A stretch of 64,000 nt of DNA from Leucobacter tardus (GTDB lineage: Bacteria; Actinomycetota; Actinomycetes; Actinomycetales; Microbacteriaceae). How positions within the stretch are numbered: the first letter of the stretch is position 1; the number at the start of each line of letters is the position of its first letter. Under the pieces are notes generated by a model. That model saw only the letters and a program-made list of their open reading frames with translations. It made no database searches and was not told where the DNA came from. Both the position numbers and the translations under genes were made by a program. The stretch is from the NCBI RefSeq assembly GCF_017583045.1, contig NZ_JAGFBF010000001.1, positions 62,001-126,000 of the forward strand. The letters run 5' to 3'. Below are positions 51,567 through 58,897 of this stretch, one piece after another.

Positions 51567-53684
51567 GTGACGAAACGTCGCCCGCTTGCGCTTGGCGCAG
51601 CAGCTACGATCGGCTTGGGTAGCCTGTTTTTCGCGGCGCCTGCGCTGGCCGAGGACGCAGCACCAGGCACGGACCAGTCCGAGGAAGTCGGCAGTTCGCA
51701 GGAAAGCGGCAGTGCTGTCGCGCAGAAGATGAGCGATGCAGAGCTGCTCGACGCGGCAGGCATCGACCGCATCCTCGGCTCGAGCGCGAGCGCCGAAGGC
51801 GTGAAGCTCTTCACCACTGAGGCTGCAGAGGACGCAGGTTCAGATGAAGCCATCGAGGAACTTCTGAATCGTGAAGGCGCCGACGAGCTCTTTGAATTGA
51901 CCGGACCTTTGGAGCCGATCGCTCAGAATGACGTCGTGGGTGGCGCTGGGTACCTGTTCCAGACTCCGACAAGCGCCGCCGCTTGTTCGATCGGTTTCAC
52001 CGCTTGGAGCCCCGAGGGAGACCCCGCGCTCTTGACCGCTGGCCATTGCGCTGAGGGAAGCAGCCCGGCAACCTCCCGTTCCACGCCCAGTTCTGACCCG
52101 GCGAACGGCGGCGACGGAGGTGAACTTCTGGACGGAGCCCCTCTTGGAAACTTCGGTGCTTACCAGTTCGGAGGCGTCAATGGCGCGAACGAGGACGGCG
52201 ACCCTCTCGGCACGGACGTCGCTGTGATCGATGACATCAACGAGAGCTTCGACCTAAAGCCGGCAGTCACCGATTGGTCCACCGCGAGCTCAGATGACCT
52301 TTCCGCGGGCGCTATTGAGGTCACCGGCGTCGGCACAGTAGCCGTGGGAGACACCGTACAGCAGAGCGGCCGCACCACCGGGGGCAACTCCGGTAAGGTC
52401 CTCATCGCAAACGATTGGCTGCCGGTGGAGGATGACGCTGGGAACCGTTACGTCCGCGGCTTCGCGGCGGAGATTCCTGTCGACGGCGGCGACTCAGGTG
52501 GTGCGGTGATGAGCGGCGGCAATGCCGTCGGCATCGCGAGCGCCAAGGGCACGCTTAGGAACAACGGCACGGGCGAAGAGATCAAGATCCTTTGGGCCGC
52601 CGACATCCAAAACGCCCTCGGTCAGACAGATGGTTACGCTGTCCAGCTCCACATCGACGCCCCGAGCGCACCCAGTGCGACAAAGGTAGGCGCAGGCGCA
52701 ACGATCACCGGCGAAGCTCCGGCTGGGGCAACGCGCGTGTTCGTTGATGGCGAAGAGCGGCCGGTCGAGAACGGACAGTACTCGTTCGTCGCGCCGGAGG
52801 AGTACGGTGACGCTTCGGTCGAGCTTGTCGCGGCGAATAGCGGTTTCGATCGCTCTGAGTCGACCGTCTACGAGTTCGAGGTTGGGCTTGCAAAACCGAT
52901 GGTTAATGCAGTCGACCAGGACTCGTCGGATGTCACCGTGACCGGTACCGGCGTTCCGGGTGCCCAGGTAACCGCCACGATCGACGACCCGGAAGGTACG
53001 ATCGAGACCGCAACTGTGGGCGAGAACGGTGATTGGTCCGTGAACTATGACCTTGAGGTCGGCGAGTACACCGTTACCGCCACCCAAGAGGCGGACGGCG
53101 AGACTTCGGACGAGCAGACCGCTAGCGTGATCGTCCGGCCGATCGAGCCCAAGATCACCTCGATCGCGCCTGGTCAGGAGTTCGAAAACGCACAGGCCCC
53201 CGCGGGTGTGAGCGGCACGGGCATCCCCGGCGCAAAGGTAACGCTCGACCTGACTCAGTCTGAGACTGCTTCGGCAATGGTAGACGGTGCCAACGAGACA
53301 GTGGATGTCCAGCCAGACGGCACCTGGTCCGTCAACTTTGAAGGCGCAGTGGGGGCCGGCTCCTACAACCTCAGCGTGACTCAGACCGAGAACGAGGTCG
53401 CCTCGTACGAGACGACCGTCTCCTTCGTGGTGCTCGCAGCACCGAACGACACTGACGCCAACGGCGGCGGCGGCGACAACGGCGCAGCAGATGCCGGTGG
53501 CGCAGCGGACGGTGGCGACAACGGCACGGGCGGCGACGACGAGGCTGGCACCGACGATGGCGATCTCGCCAACACCGGTGCAGGTTCGATGCTTCCCTTC
53601 GCACTGGGAGCCGTGCTGCTCCTCGCTGCGGGCGGTGGCGCGATCCTGATCGCCCAGCGCCGACAGGCTGGTGCTGAGCTCTAA
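51567..53684 (+). CDS. Sortase-anchored trypsin-like serine protease with Ig-like repeats
   Basis: 705 residues from a GTG at 51567 (GGGGGAAGA upstream). Signal peptide to about A-L-A-E (residue 29). Peptidase S1 domain: His160 in L-L-T-A-G-H-C, Asp217 in G-T-D-V-A-V-I, Ser310 in V-D-G-G-D-S-G-G-A-V, all three present. Residues about 30-120 look like an alpha-lytic-type propeptide region with repeated A-E/D-E-L helices. Three Ig-like units follow (residues about 365-630), then a Gly/Asp/Ala linker and sorting signal L-A-N-T-G (667-671), membrane helix and Q-R-R tail. Expected on the cell wall; target proteins unknown. Codon usage is less extreme in GC than that of adjacent genes. Confidence 0.88.
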   Translation: MTKRRPLALGAAATIGLGSLFFAAPALAEDAAPGTDQSEEVGSSQESGSAVAQKMSDAELLDAAGIDRILGSSASAEGVKLFTTEAAEDAGSDEAIEELLNREGADELFELTGPLEPIAQNDVVGGAGYLFQTPTSAAACSIGFTAWSPEGDPALLTAGHCAEGSSPATSRSTPSSDPANGGDGGELLDGAPLGNFGAYQFGGVNGANEDGDPLGTDVAVIDDINESFDLKPAVTDWSTASSDDLSAGAIEVTGVGTVAVGDTVQQSGRTTGGNSGKVLIANDWLPVEDDAGNRYVRGFAAEIPVDGGDSGGAVMSGGNAVGIASAKGTLRNNGTGEEIKILWAADIQNALGQTDGYAVQLHIDAPSAPSATKVGAGATITGEAPAGATRVFVDGEERPVENGQYSFVAPEEYGDASVELVAANSGFDRSESTVYEFEVGLAKPMVNAVDQDSSDVTVTGTGVPGAQVTATIDDPEGTIETATVGENGDWSVNYDLEVGEYTVTATQEADGETSDEQTASVIVRPIEPKITSIAPGQEFENAQAPAGVSGTGIPGAKVTLDLTQSETASAMVDGANETVDVQPDGTWSVNFEGAVGAGSYNLSVTQTENEVASYETTVSFVVLAAPNDTDANGGGGDNGAADAGGAADGGDNGTGGDDEAGTDDGDLANTGAGSMLPFALGAVLLLAAGGGAILIAQRRQAGAEL

Positions 53685-53715
53685 GGAGTCTCGGTCCGGC
53701 TGAGCCGACACTGAG

Positions 53716-53750
53716 ACAGCGGCGGGTGCCCTTCGGGGCCCCGCCGCTGT
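53716..53750 (+). terminator. Terminator-like hairpin with TTCG tetraloop
   Basis: ACAGCGGCGGG and CCCGCCGCTGT form an 11-bp stem; inside, GCCC-TTCG-GGGC extends it with a stable tetraloop, one bulged T. It starts 32 bp after the protease stop. No U-run, but a very stable structure. Confidence 0.7.
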
Positions 53751-53860
53751 GCTGTGTATCCCACGACATTCACAGGACTTCGGTCGGCCCTTCTCCGGTT
53801 GCAACTACAACTTTGTGTCAGGATCGAGAAACCGCACACGCCCCCACCCGAGGAGCCACC

Positions 53861-54577
53861 ATGAAGAAGTCCCAAAAGATCTGGATCGGCGTCGGAGCGG
53901 GTGTTCTTGTACTCGGCGTCGCGGCTGCCGTCGCCGGGCCGATCGTCTACCGCGACCTCGTCGTGGCACCGGCCGCCGAGGCACCGACCGTGACGGCGCC
54001 TGCGCCGTCGACGGACGACGGTTCGAGCGGTGACGCGCTCGACCCGGCCGCCCTCGTCGGTACATGGAACGTGACCGACGGGTCTGAAGCCGGGTATCGC
54101 GTGGACGAGGTCTTGAATGGCACGGACGTGACCGTCACGGGTCGCACCGGCGAGGTGTCGGGCGCACTCACGATCGGCGAGTCGGGTCTCACCCTCGACG
54201 CCGCGGAGATCACCGTCGACGTCGCCTCCATCGCGACCGACAGCGAGAACCGCGACGAGTACTTCCGCGGCGAGGCACTGCGCACCGACGAGTTCCCCGA
54301 AGCGACGTTTATGCTCACTGATCCGGTCACCTTTGACACCGCCCCCGAGTCGGGCCAGGTCGTCGAGACCGAGGCCACGGGTGAACTCACCATCGCCGGC
54401 GAGACGCGGACCGTCACCGCCCAGATCCAGCTCACGAGTGACGGTGAGACCGCCCAGATCGCGGGCGCGATCCCGATCACGTTCGCCGACTACGGCGTCG
54501 AAGCACCGAACCTCGGCTTCGTCTCGGTGGAACCGGAGGGCAGCGTCGAGTTCCAGCTGGTGGCCGCCCGAGGCTGA
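53861..54577 (+). CDS. YceI-like lipocalin-fold protein with membrane anchor
   Basis: 238 residues from the ATG at 53861 (GAGGAG 5 bases upstream). One N-terminal helix (residues 7-28) acts as signal anchor, then an Ala/Pro/Ser linker, then the YceI domain: G-T-W-N-V-T-D-G-S-E-A-G-Y-R-V-D-E, V-T-G-R-T-G-E-V-S-G, S-E-N-R-D-E-Y-F-R-G-E-A-L, F-P-E-A-T-F and T-G-E-L-T-I-A-G-E-T-R. YceI proteins bind isoprenoid-type lipids; some are involved in stress or acid resistance. Its stop is 1 bp from that of the convergent ankyrin gene. Confidence 0.88.
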   Translation: MKKSQKIWIGVGAGVLVLGVAAAVAGPIVYRDLVVAPAAEAPTVTAPAPSTDDGSSGDALDPAALVGTWNVTDGSEAGYRVDEVLNGTDVTVTGRTGEVSGALTIGESGLTLDAAEITVDVASIATDSENRDEYFRGEALRTDEFPEATFMLTDPVTFDTAPESGQVVETEATGELTIAGETRTVTAQIQLTSDGETAQIAGAIPITFADYGVEAPNLGFVSVEPEGSVEFQLVAARG

Positions 54578-55387
54578 TCAGGTGCCGGCGATCCGGTCGA
54601 ACTCGGCCACGATGTCCGTGTGACCATACGCCTCCGCGAGCGCCCGAGGTGCAACCCCGTTGCCGTCGGCGAGCTCCGGATCCGCCCCCGCCTCAAGGAG
54701 GGCGCGCACGACGCGCACGTGGTCGGGGCCTCCCGTGCCGAGCACGATCGCTTCGTGCAGCGCCGTCCACCCGAGGCGGTTCACGTGATCGAGCGGCACT
54801 CCCGTGGCGATCAGCATCTCGACCGTGCGCACGTGCGCGTGCTCGGACGCCGGGATCAGCGCGGTCCCGCCGTAGCGGTTCGTCGACGACACGTCGGCCC
54901 CGCGCGCCAGGGTGGCTGCCAGGATCTCGTTCAGTCCCTCGGCTCCCGCGTAGAGGAACGCGGAATCCTGCATATCGTCCTGCGCATCGGGATCGGCGCC
55001 GGCCTCCAGCAGCCGCAGCGCGATGGCCGTGCGCTGCGCCTTCGTCGCCACGACGAGCGGTGTCCGGCCGTCACTGTCGCGCACCTCGAGGTCGGCACCG
55101 CGCGCGATCGCGGCGGAGACGCCCTCGAGGTCACCCGCACCGACGGCGTCCTGCAAGGCCAGCGTCGCGGCGGCGCGATCGACCTCGCTCACCGCTTCGG
55201 GGGACGGCGTGCCTGATTCGGGTGACGTACTCATCGGTCGCTCCTGGATCGGGTCGGGTGACGTGGGTGTCGCGCACCCCACGAGGATCGCACTGAGCGC
55301 GCACAGCGGCAACAGCACCAGCAGTGCCGGCAGCGCGGCACGCGGCCTCCCCCTGACGGTACCGGTTCGAGAATTGCAGGACGACAC
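54578..55387 (-). CDS. Ankyrin-repeat lipoprotein (first of two)
   Basis: 269 residues from a GTG at 55387, two bases after the stop of the HbpS-like gene. Lipobox I-L-V-G-C (Cys38), then a Ser/Pro linker, then five ankyrin-type units: G-A-D-L-E-V-R-D-S-D-G-R-T-P-L-V-V-A-T, G-A-D-P-D-A-Q-D-D, G-A-D-V-S-S-T-N-R-Y-G-G-T-A-L-I-P-A, L-D-H-V-N-R-L-G-W-T-A-L-H-E-A, G-A-D-P-E-L-A-D-G-N-G. Ankyrin repeats bind proteins; export of such a domain on a lipid anchor is uncommon. The related gene at 57915-58799 and the sensor genes between them suggest a joint system. Confidence 0.85.
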   Translation of the reverse strand: MSSCNSRTGTVRGRPRAALPALLVLLPLCALSAILVGCATPTSPDPIQERPMSTSPESGTPSPEAVSEVDRAAATLALQDAVGAGDLEGVSAAIARGADLEVRDSDGRTPLVVATKAQRTAIALRLLEAGADPDAQDDMQDSAFLYAGAEGLNEILAATLARGADVSSTNRYGGTALIPASEHAHVRTVEMLIATGVPLDHVNRLGWTALHEAIVLGTGGPDHVRVVRALLEAGADPELADGNGVAPRALAEAYGHTDIVAEFDRIAGT

Positions 55388-55389
55388 AC

Positions 55390-55953
55390 TCAGCCCGCGA
55401 TCTCGTCGGCGATCGCGGCGAGCCCCGCGGCCGCGCAGGACTGATCGTCCACGCCCGAGGGCGCCCCGCCCACACCGATCCCGGCGATGGACGCGTCGCC
55501 GACCGTCACCGTCACGCCACCGGGCATGAAGAGGGTGCCAGGCAGTCGGTGCAGACCGTTCTCATCCGCTCGTTCGACGAGGTCGCTGGTGTCGGCGCCG
55601 AACGCTGCGGCGGTGTAGGCCTTCTGCCGCGATGCCTCCACGGTGTGCTGTGCCGCGTTGTCGCCCCGGACGAACGCCTGCAGCTCGCCCTGTCGATCGA
55701 CGACCGCCACCGAGACGGACCCGAGGTCATCGGCCGCGCAGTGCGCGAGCGCAGCCGTCGCGGCCGTCGCTGCGCTTAAGCGCTGACTGCTCACGGTGTT
55801 CTGCTCGGCGACGTCGACCACCGCCGCGGCGCCGTCCGCGGCGTCCTCGGTCGCAGCGTCGCTTCCGGCGAGCGGTGCGCACCCCGCGAGCGCCAGCACA
55901 CCCCCGAGAGCGATGACGGTGGCGGCGGGAACGAGCGTGCGGAAGTGGGGCAT
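55390..55953 (-). CDS. HbpS/GlcG (DUF336)-like haem-binding lipoprotein
   Basis: 187 residues from the ATG at 55953 (GAGGAG 8 bases upstream). Lipobox L-A-G-C (Cys25) and a DUF336/HbpS domain: L-G-S-V-S-V-A-V-V-D-R-Q-G-E-L-Q-A-F-V-R-G-D, A-S-R-Q-K-A-Y-T-A-A-A-F-G, L-F-M-P-G-G-V-T-V-T-V-G, and I-A-G-I-G-V-G-G-A-P-S-G-V-D-D-Q-S-C-A-A-A-G-L. In Streptomyces reticuli the secreted HbpS senses haem/iron and redox stress and controls the kinase SenS. Here it is divergent to a kinase-regulator pair, the same layout, but lipid-anchored. The threonine/histidine haem residues were not mapped. Confidence 0.85.
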   Translation of the reverse strand: MPHFRTLVPAATVIALGGVLALAGCAPLAGSDAATEDAADGAAAVVDVAEQNTVSSQRLSAATAATAALAHCAADDLGSVSVAVVDRQGELQAFVRGDNAAQHTVEASRQKAYTAAAFGADTSDLVERADENGLHRLPGTLFMPGGVTVTVGDASIAGIGVGGAPSGVDDQSCAAAGLAAIADEIAG

Positions 55954-56050
55954 GATGAGACTCCTCAGAGGTGAACGTGCGGTCGTGGGTGATGCGCATC
56001 CAGCCTCGCCGCGTCCGGGTGTCGACACATCAACGCGATGGATCCTTCTC

Positions 56051-56070
56051 CCTCAACCGATCGGTTGAGG
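56051..56070. promoter_or_regulatory. Perfect 20-bp palindrome upstream of the sensor kinase gene
   Basis: CCTCAACCGATCGGTTGAGG is fully symmetric and centred 43 bp before the proposed leaderless start at 56104 (-10 GATACT, 56091-56096). It is 98 bp from the HbpS-like gene start, so it could serve both divergent promoters. A LuxR-type response regulator dimer is the obvious candidate ligand. Confidence 0.65.
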
Positions 56071-56103
56071 CGCCGACGACGGCGGTGCCCGATACTGAGG
56101 GGG

Positions 56104-57282
56104 ATGACCGATTCCTTGCACCGCACCGCCGACGCGGCGTCCGCCACCCCGGACCGCCCGCTCGCTGCGATGCACCTGTCGGTCGATGTCGGCTTCGCCG
56201 TGCTGCTCGTGGTGTGTGGTCTCCGCTACTTCGCGTATCACCCCTTCGACACCATCGGCGCGATCGTGCTCGCGCTCGGCATCGGGTCCGGCATCGCGTA
56301 CGCCTTCGCTGCGGTCGCCCGACCGTCCCCGGAACGACGCCGCGTCGGGATCGTCATCACCGTACTGCTGTGGTTGCCGCTCGCGGTCCTGGCACCGTCG
56401 TTCGGCTGGTGCGCGTTCCCCCTCTTCTTCGCCCTGCACCGCTCGCTCACCCGCCGGGTAGCCGTGATCGGCAGCGCGCTGCTCGTCGTGGCCGTGAGCA
56501 CCGGACTGTTCTTCATGTCGAACGGCGAGGATCTCGGCCTCGTGCTCGGCCCGTTCTTCGGCGGCCTGATGCTCTCCTTCGCCGTCGACGCGCTCGAGCG
56601 GGCGCTCGACAACCGACGCCGCCTGAACGCCGAGCTCCTCGACACGCAAGCGCAGCTCGCCCGCTCCGAGCGCGAGGCCGGGGCGCTCGCGGAACGTCAC
56701 CGCATGGCGAGCGAGCTGCACGACACCGTGGTGCAGCGCACCGCGAGCGCGCTGCTGCTCCTGGAGTCCGGCGACGCAGCACCGCCGCGCCATGCGGCTC
56801 CGACGTCGGAGGCCCGCGAGATCCTGCGCGAGGCGCTGATCGAAACCCGACAGCTCATGCACGGCCTGGCGAGCCCGCAGGATCGCACGTCGCTCACCGC
56901 GGAGATCGCCGCGCTCGCCGACGCGCACGGCGCCGAACACACCGCGGTCGGTACCGAAGTCGAACTCGATGCCGAGGTCACGCACGCCCTGCTGCGCGTC
57001 GCTCAAGAGGCGCTGATCAACGCACACCGGCACGCCGCCGCCTCGGTGACGCGGGTCACGATCACCTTCTTCGGGCGGACCGTCGGCATCGATGTCGTCG
57101 ACGACGGCACGGGGTTCGATCCGGATCACGTGCGCGCCGACACCACCGGCTACGGACTCCGCGCGATGGCGTGGCGCATCGAGAGCCTCGGCGGCACCTT
57201 GACGATCGAATCCTCCCCCGGCCACGGAACGGTCATCGCGGCCGAGGTGCCCGTCGCGCCGAACGCGCGGGAGGCATCGTGA
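56104..57282 (+). CDS. Sensor histidine kinase (HisKA_3 type, SenS-like)
   Basis: 392 residues from the ATG at 56104. Five to six membrane helices span residues about 24-162 with only short loops, so no large extracellular sensor domain. A coiled segment leads to the HisKA_3 box R-H-R-M-A-S-E-L-H-D-T-V-V-Q with phospho-acceptor His206. The ATPase has L-L-R-V-A-Q-E-A-L-I-N-A-H-R-H-A (N box), V-V-D-D-G-T-G-F-D-P-D and T-G-Y-G-L-R-A-M. The small-loop membrane part is like SenS, which receives its signal from HbpS. GATACT ends 7 bases before the ATG, suggesting a leaderless mRNA. Confidence 0.9.
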   Translation: MTDSLHRTADAASATPDRPLAAMHLSVDVGFAVLLVVCGLRYFAYHPFDTIGAIVLALGIGSGIAYAFAAVARPSPERRRVGIVITVLLWLPLAVLAPSFGWCAFPLFFALHRSLTRRVAVIGSALLVVAVSTGLFFMSNGEDLGLVLGPFFGGLMLSFAVDALERALDNRRRLNAELLDTQAQLARSEREAGALAERHRMASELHDTVVQRTASALLLLESGDAAPPRHAAPTSEAREILREALIETRQLMHGLASPQDRTSLTAEIAALADAHGAEHTAVGTEVELDAEVTHALLRVAQEALINAHRHAAASVTRVTITFFGRTVGIDVVDDGTGFDPDHVRADTTGYGLRAMAWRIESLGGTLTIESSPGHGTVIAAEVPVAPNAREAS

Positions 57283-57905
57283 TCCGGATCCTGCTGCTCG
57301 ACGACCACCCCGTCCTGAGACACGGCACACGAGCCCTGCTCGAGTCGCAACCCGACTTCGTCGTCGTCGCCGACACCGGCGACCCCACGGAGGCCGTCAC
57401 CGCGGCCGTGCACGAACGGGCCGACGTGGCGCTCGTCGACCTCGATCTCGGCGCCGATCATGAAGACGGCCCCGCCACCACCCGTCGGCTGCTCGCCGCA
57501 CGACCTGACACGCGCGTCGTCGCCTTCACCGCGTTCGACTCCGACGCCGACATCGTGCGCATGATCGAGGCCGGAGCCGTCGGCTACCTCCTCAAAGACA
57601 GCCGGCCCGCTGCCCTGTTCAGTGCGATTCGCTCGGCAGCGTCCGGATCCGCGGCGATCGCCGGACCGATCGCCGCGCGACTGCTCGACCGCATGCAACG
57701 GCCGGACGACGCACTGACGAACCGAGAACTGGAAGTGCTCGAGCTCGCCGCGTCTGGCCTGTCGAACCGCGACCTCGCCCGCGCGCTCGTCGTGAGCGAG
57801 GCGACCGTCAAGACGCACCTGCATCACGCGTTCATCAAGCTGCGGGCCGACAACCGGCAGACCGCGATCGCCACCGCGGTGAAACGCGGACTCATCCGGC
57901 TCTGA
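57279..57905 (+). CDS. LuxR/NarL-type response regulator (SenR-like)
   Basis: 208 residues from a GTG at 57279 that overlaps the kinase stop as GTGA. Receiver domain with acidic pair Asp8/Asp9, phospho-acceptor Asp54 (A-L-V-D-L-D-L), Thr/Lys in V-V-A-F-T-A-F and Y-L-L-K-D-S. C-terminal LuxR HTH from about residue 147: L-T-N-R-E-L-E-V-L-E-L-A-A-S-G-L-S-N-R-D-L-A and V-S-E-A-T-V-K-T-H-L. Partner of the upstream kinase. It probably binds the palindrome at 56051-56070. Confidence 0.92.
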   Translation: MIRILLLDDHPVLRHGTRALLESQPDFVVVADTGDPTEAVTAAVHERADVALVDLDLGADHEDGPATTRRLLAARPDTRVVAFTAFDSDADIVRMIEAGAVGYLLKDSRPAALFSAIRSAASGSAAIAGPIAARLLDRMQRPDDALTNRELEVLELAASGLSNRDLARALVVSEATVKTHLHHAFIKLRADNRQTAIATAVKRGLIRL

Positions 57906-57914
57906 CCAGGGGTT

Positions 57915-58799
57915 TCACCCGCCGAGCGCGCGCAGCACGGTCGCCGCCGCGACGTTTCCGCCGGACTCCGCGATCTCCAGCGCCGTCCGCCCGCTCGCGT
58001 CACGGGTGTCCACGGCGGCACCCGCTCGGAGCGCGAGTGCGAGCGCATCGGCGTCGCCCGAGGCCGCGGATGCGAGGAGGGCGGCCGACGGGTCCGCGGG
58101 TGCCGCGCGGCCGAGGGCCTCGAGGATTCTGATCTGCTGAGCGAAGCCCAGACTCCGCGCCATCTGCAGCGGCGTCTGCCCTTCGGTCACGGAGGGGGTG
58201 CTGAGACTCGCTCCCCCGGCGACGAGCACCCGGACTGCGGCGTGATAGGTCGGATCGTCGCGCCCGAAGATCACCGCTTCGTGGATCGCCTGATACCCGA
58301 CGCGGTTGACGTGGTCCACATCGACTCCGGCTCGGATCAAGCTCCCCGCCACGTCCCAGTGCCCGCGCTCGGCGGCCCGGATCAGGCTCGTGCCGTTCCA
58401 GCTGTCGAGGTCGTCGACGTCCGCGCCGTGCTCGAGGGTCAGCCGCAGCAGGTCATCCCGACCCTCGCTCGCGGCGATGAGGAACGCGGACTGCTGCGTG
58501 CCGTCCTGCGCGTTCACGTCCGCGCCCCAGCCGATGAGCTGTTCGGCCGCGTCGAGATCGTTGCCCCACGCCGCCCAGCGCAACCGATCGTCGAGCTCGC
58601 CCTGGCTCAGCCCGGGGTTCTCAGCTGCGGCGTCGTCCGCTTGCGGAGCCTCGGGGTTCGCCTCAGGGTTCTCGGCAGGCACGTCCGCAGGTGCGGCGGA
58701 AGGAGCGGGAACATCGAGTTCCGGCGCGCACCCCACCAGCGCGAAGCAGACGATCGCGAGGCCAACTGCGGCACCCCGAGCACGATGACGTGGCGGCAT
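57915..58799 (-). CDS. Ankyrin-repeat lipoprotein (second of two)
   Basis: 294 residues with GAGGAGGG before the ATG. Lipobox A-L-V-G-C (Cys24), Ala/Pro/Glu linker, then about six ankyrin units (G-A-D-V-N-A-Q-D-G-T-Q-Q-S-A-F-L-I-A-A-S-E-G, G-A-D-V-D-D-L-D, V-D-V-D-H-V-N-R-V-G-Y-Q-A-I-H-E-A-V-I-F-G, G-A-A-V-D-T-R-D-A-S-G-R-T-A-L-E-I-A). The D-H-V-N-R-x-G-x-x-A-x-H-E-A-x-x-x-G block is shared with the other ankyrin lipoprotein, so they are paralogues. Converges on the response regulator with a 9-bp gap. Confidence 0.85.
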   Translation of the reverse strand: MPPRHRARGAAVGLAIVCFALVGCAPELDVPAPSAAPADVPAENPEANPEAPQADDAAAENPGLSQGELDDRLRWAAWGNDLDAAEQLIGWGADVNAQDGTQQSAFLIAASEGRDDLLRLTLEHGADVDDLDSWNGTSLIRAAERGHWDVAGSLIRAGVDVDHVNRVGYQAIHEAVIFGRDDPTYHAAVRVLVAGGASLSTPSVTEGQTPLQMARSLGFAQQIRILEALGRAAPADPSAALLASAASGDADALALALRAGAAVDTRDASGRTALEIAESGGNVAAATVLRALGG

Positions 58800-58877
58800 G
58801 GAAGCCCTCCTCGAAGTCTCGGACGAACGCGTGTCGCTCGATCCTTCGACAGGCTAATTTCGGGACGACCCCGAACG

Positions 58878-58897
58878 CCTCAACCGTTCGATTGAAT
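58878..58897. promoter_or_regulatory. Imperfect copy of the 56051 palindrome, upstream of the second ankyrin gene
   Basis: 16 of 20 bases match the palindrome at 56051-56070. It lies 79 bp before the ankyrin lipoprotein start and also encodes the last residues and stop of the APC permease, so chance similarity is possible. Confidence 0.35.
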
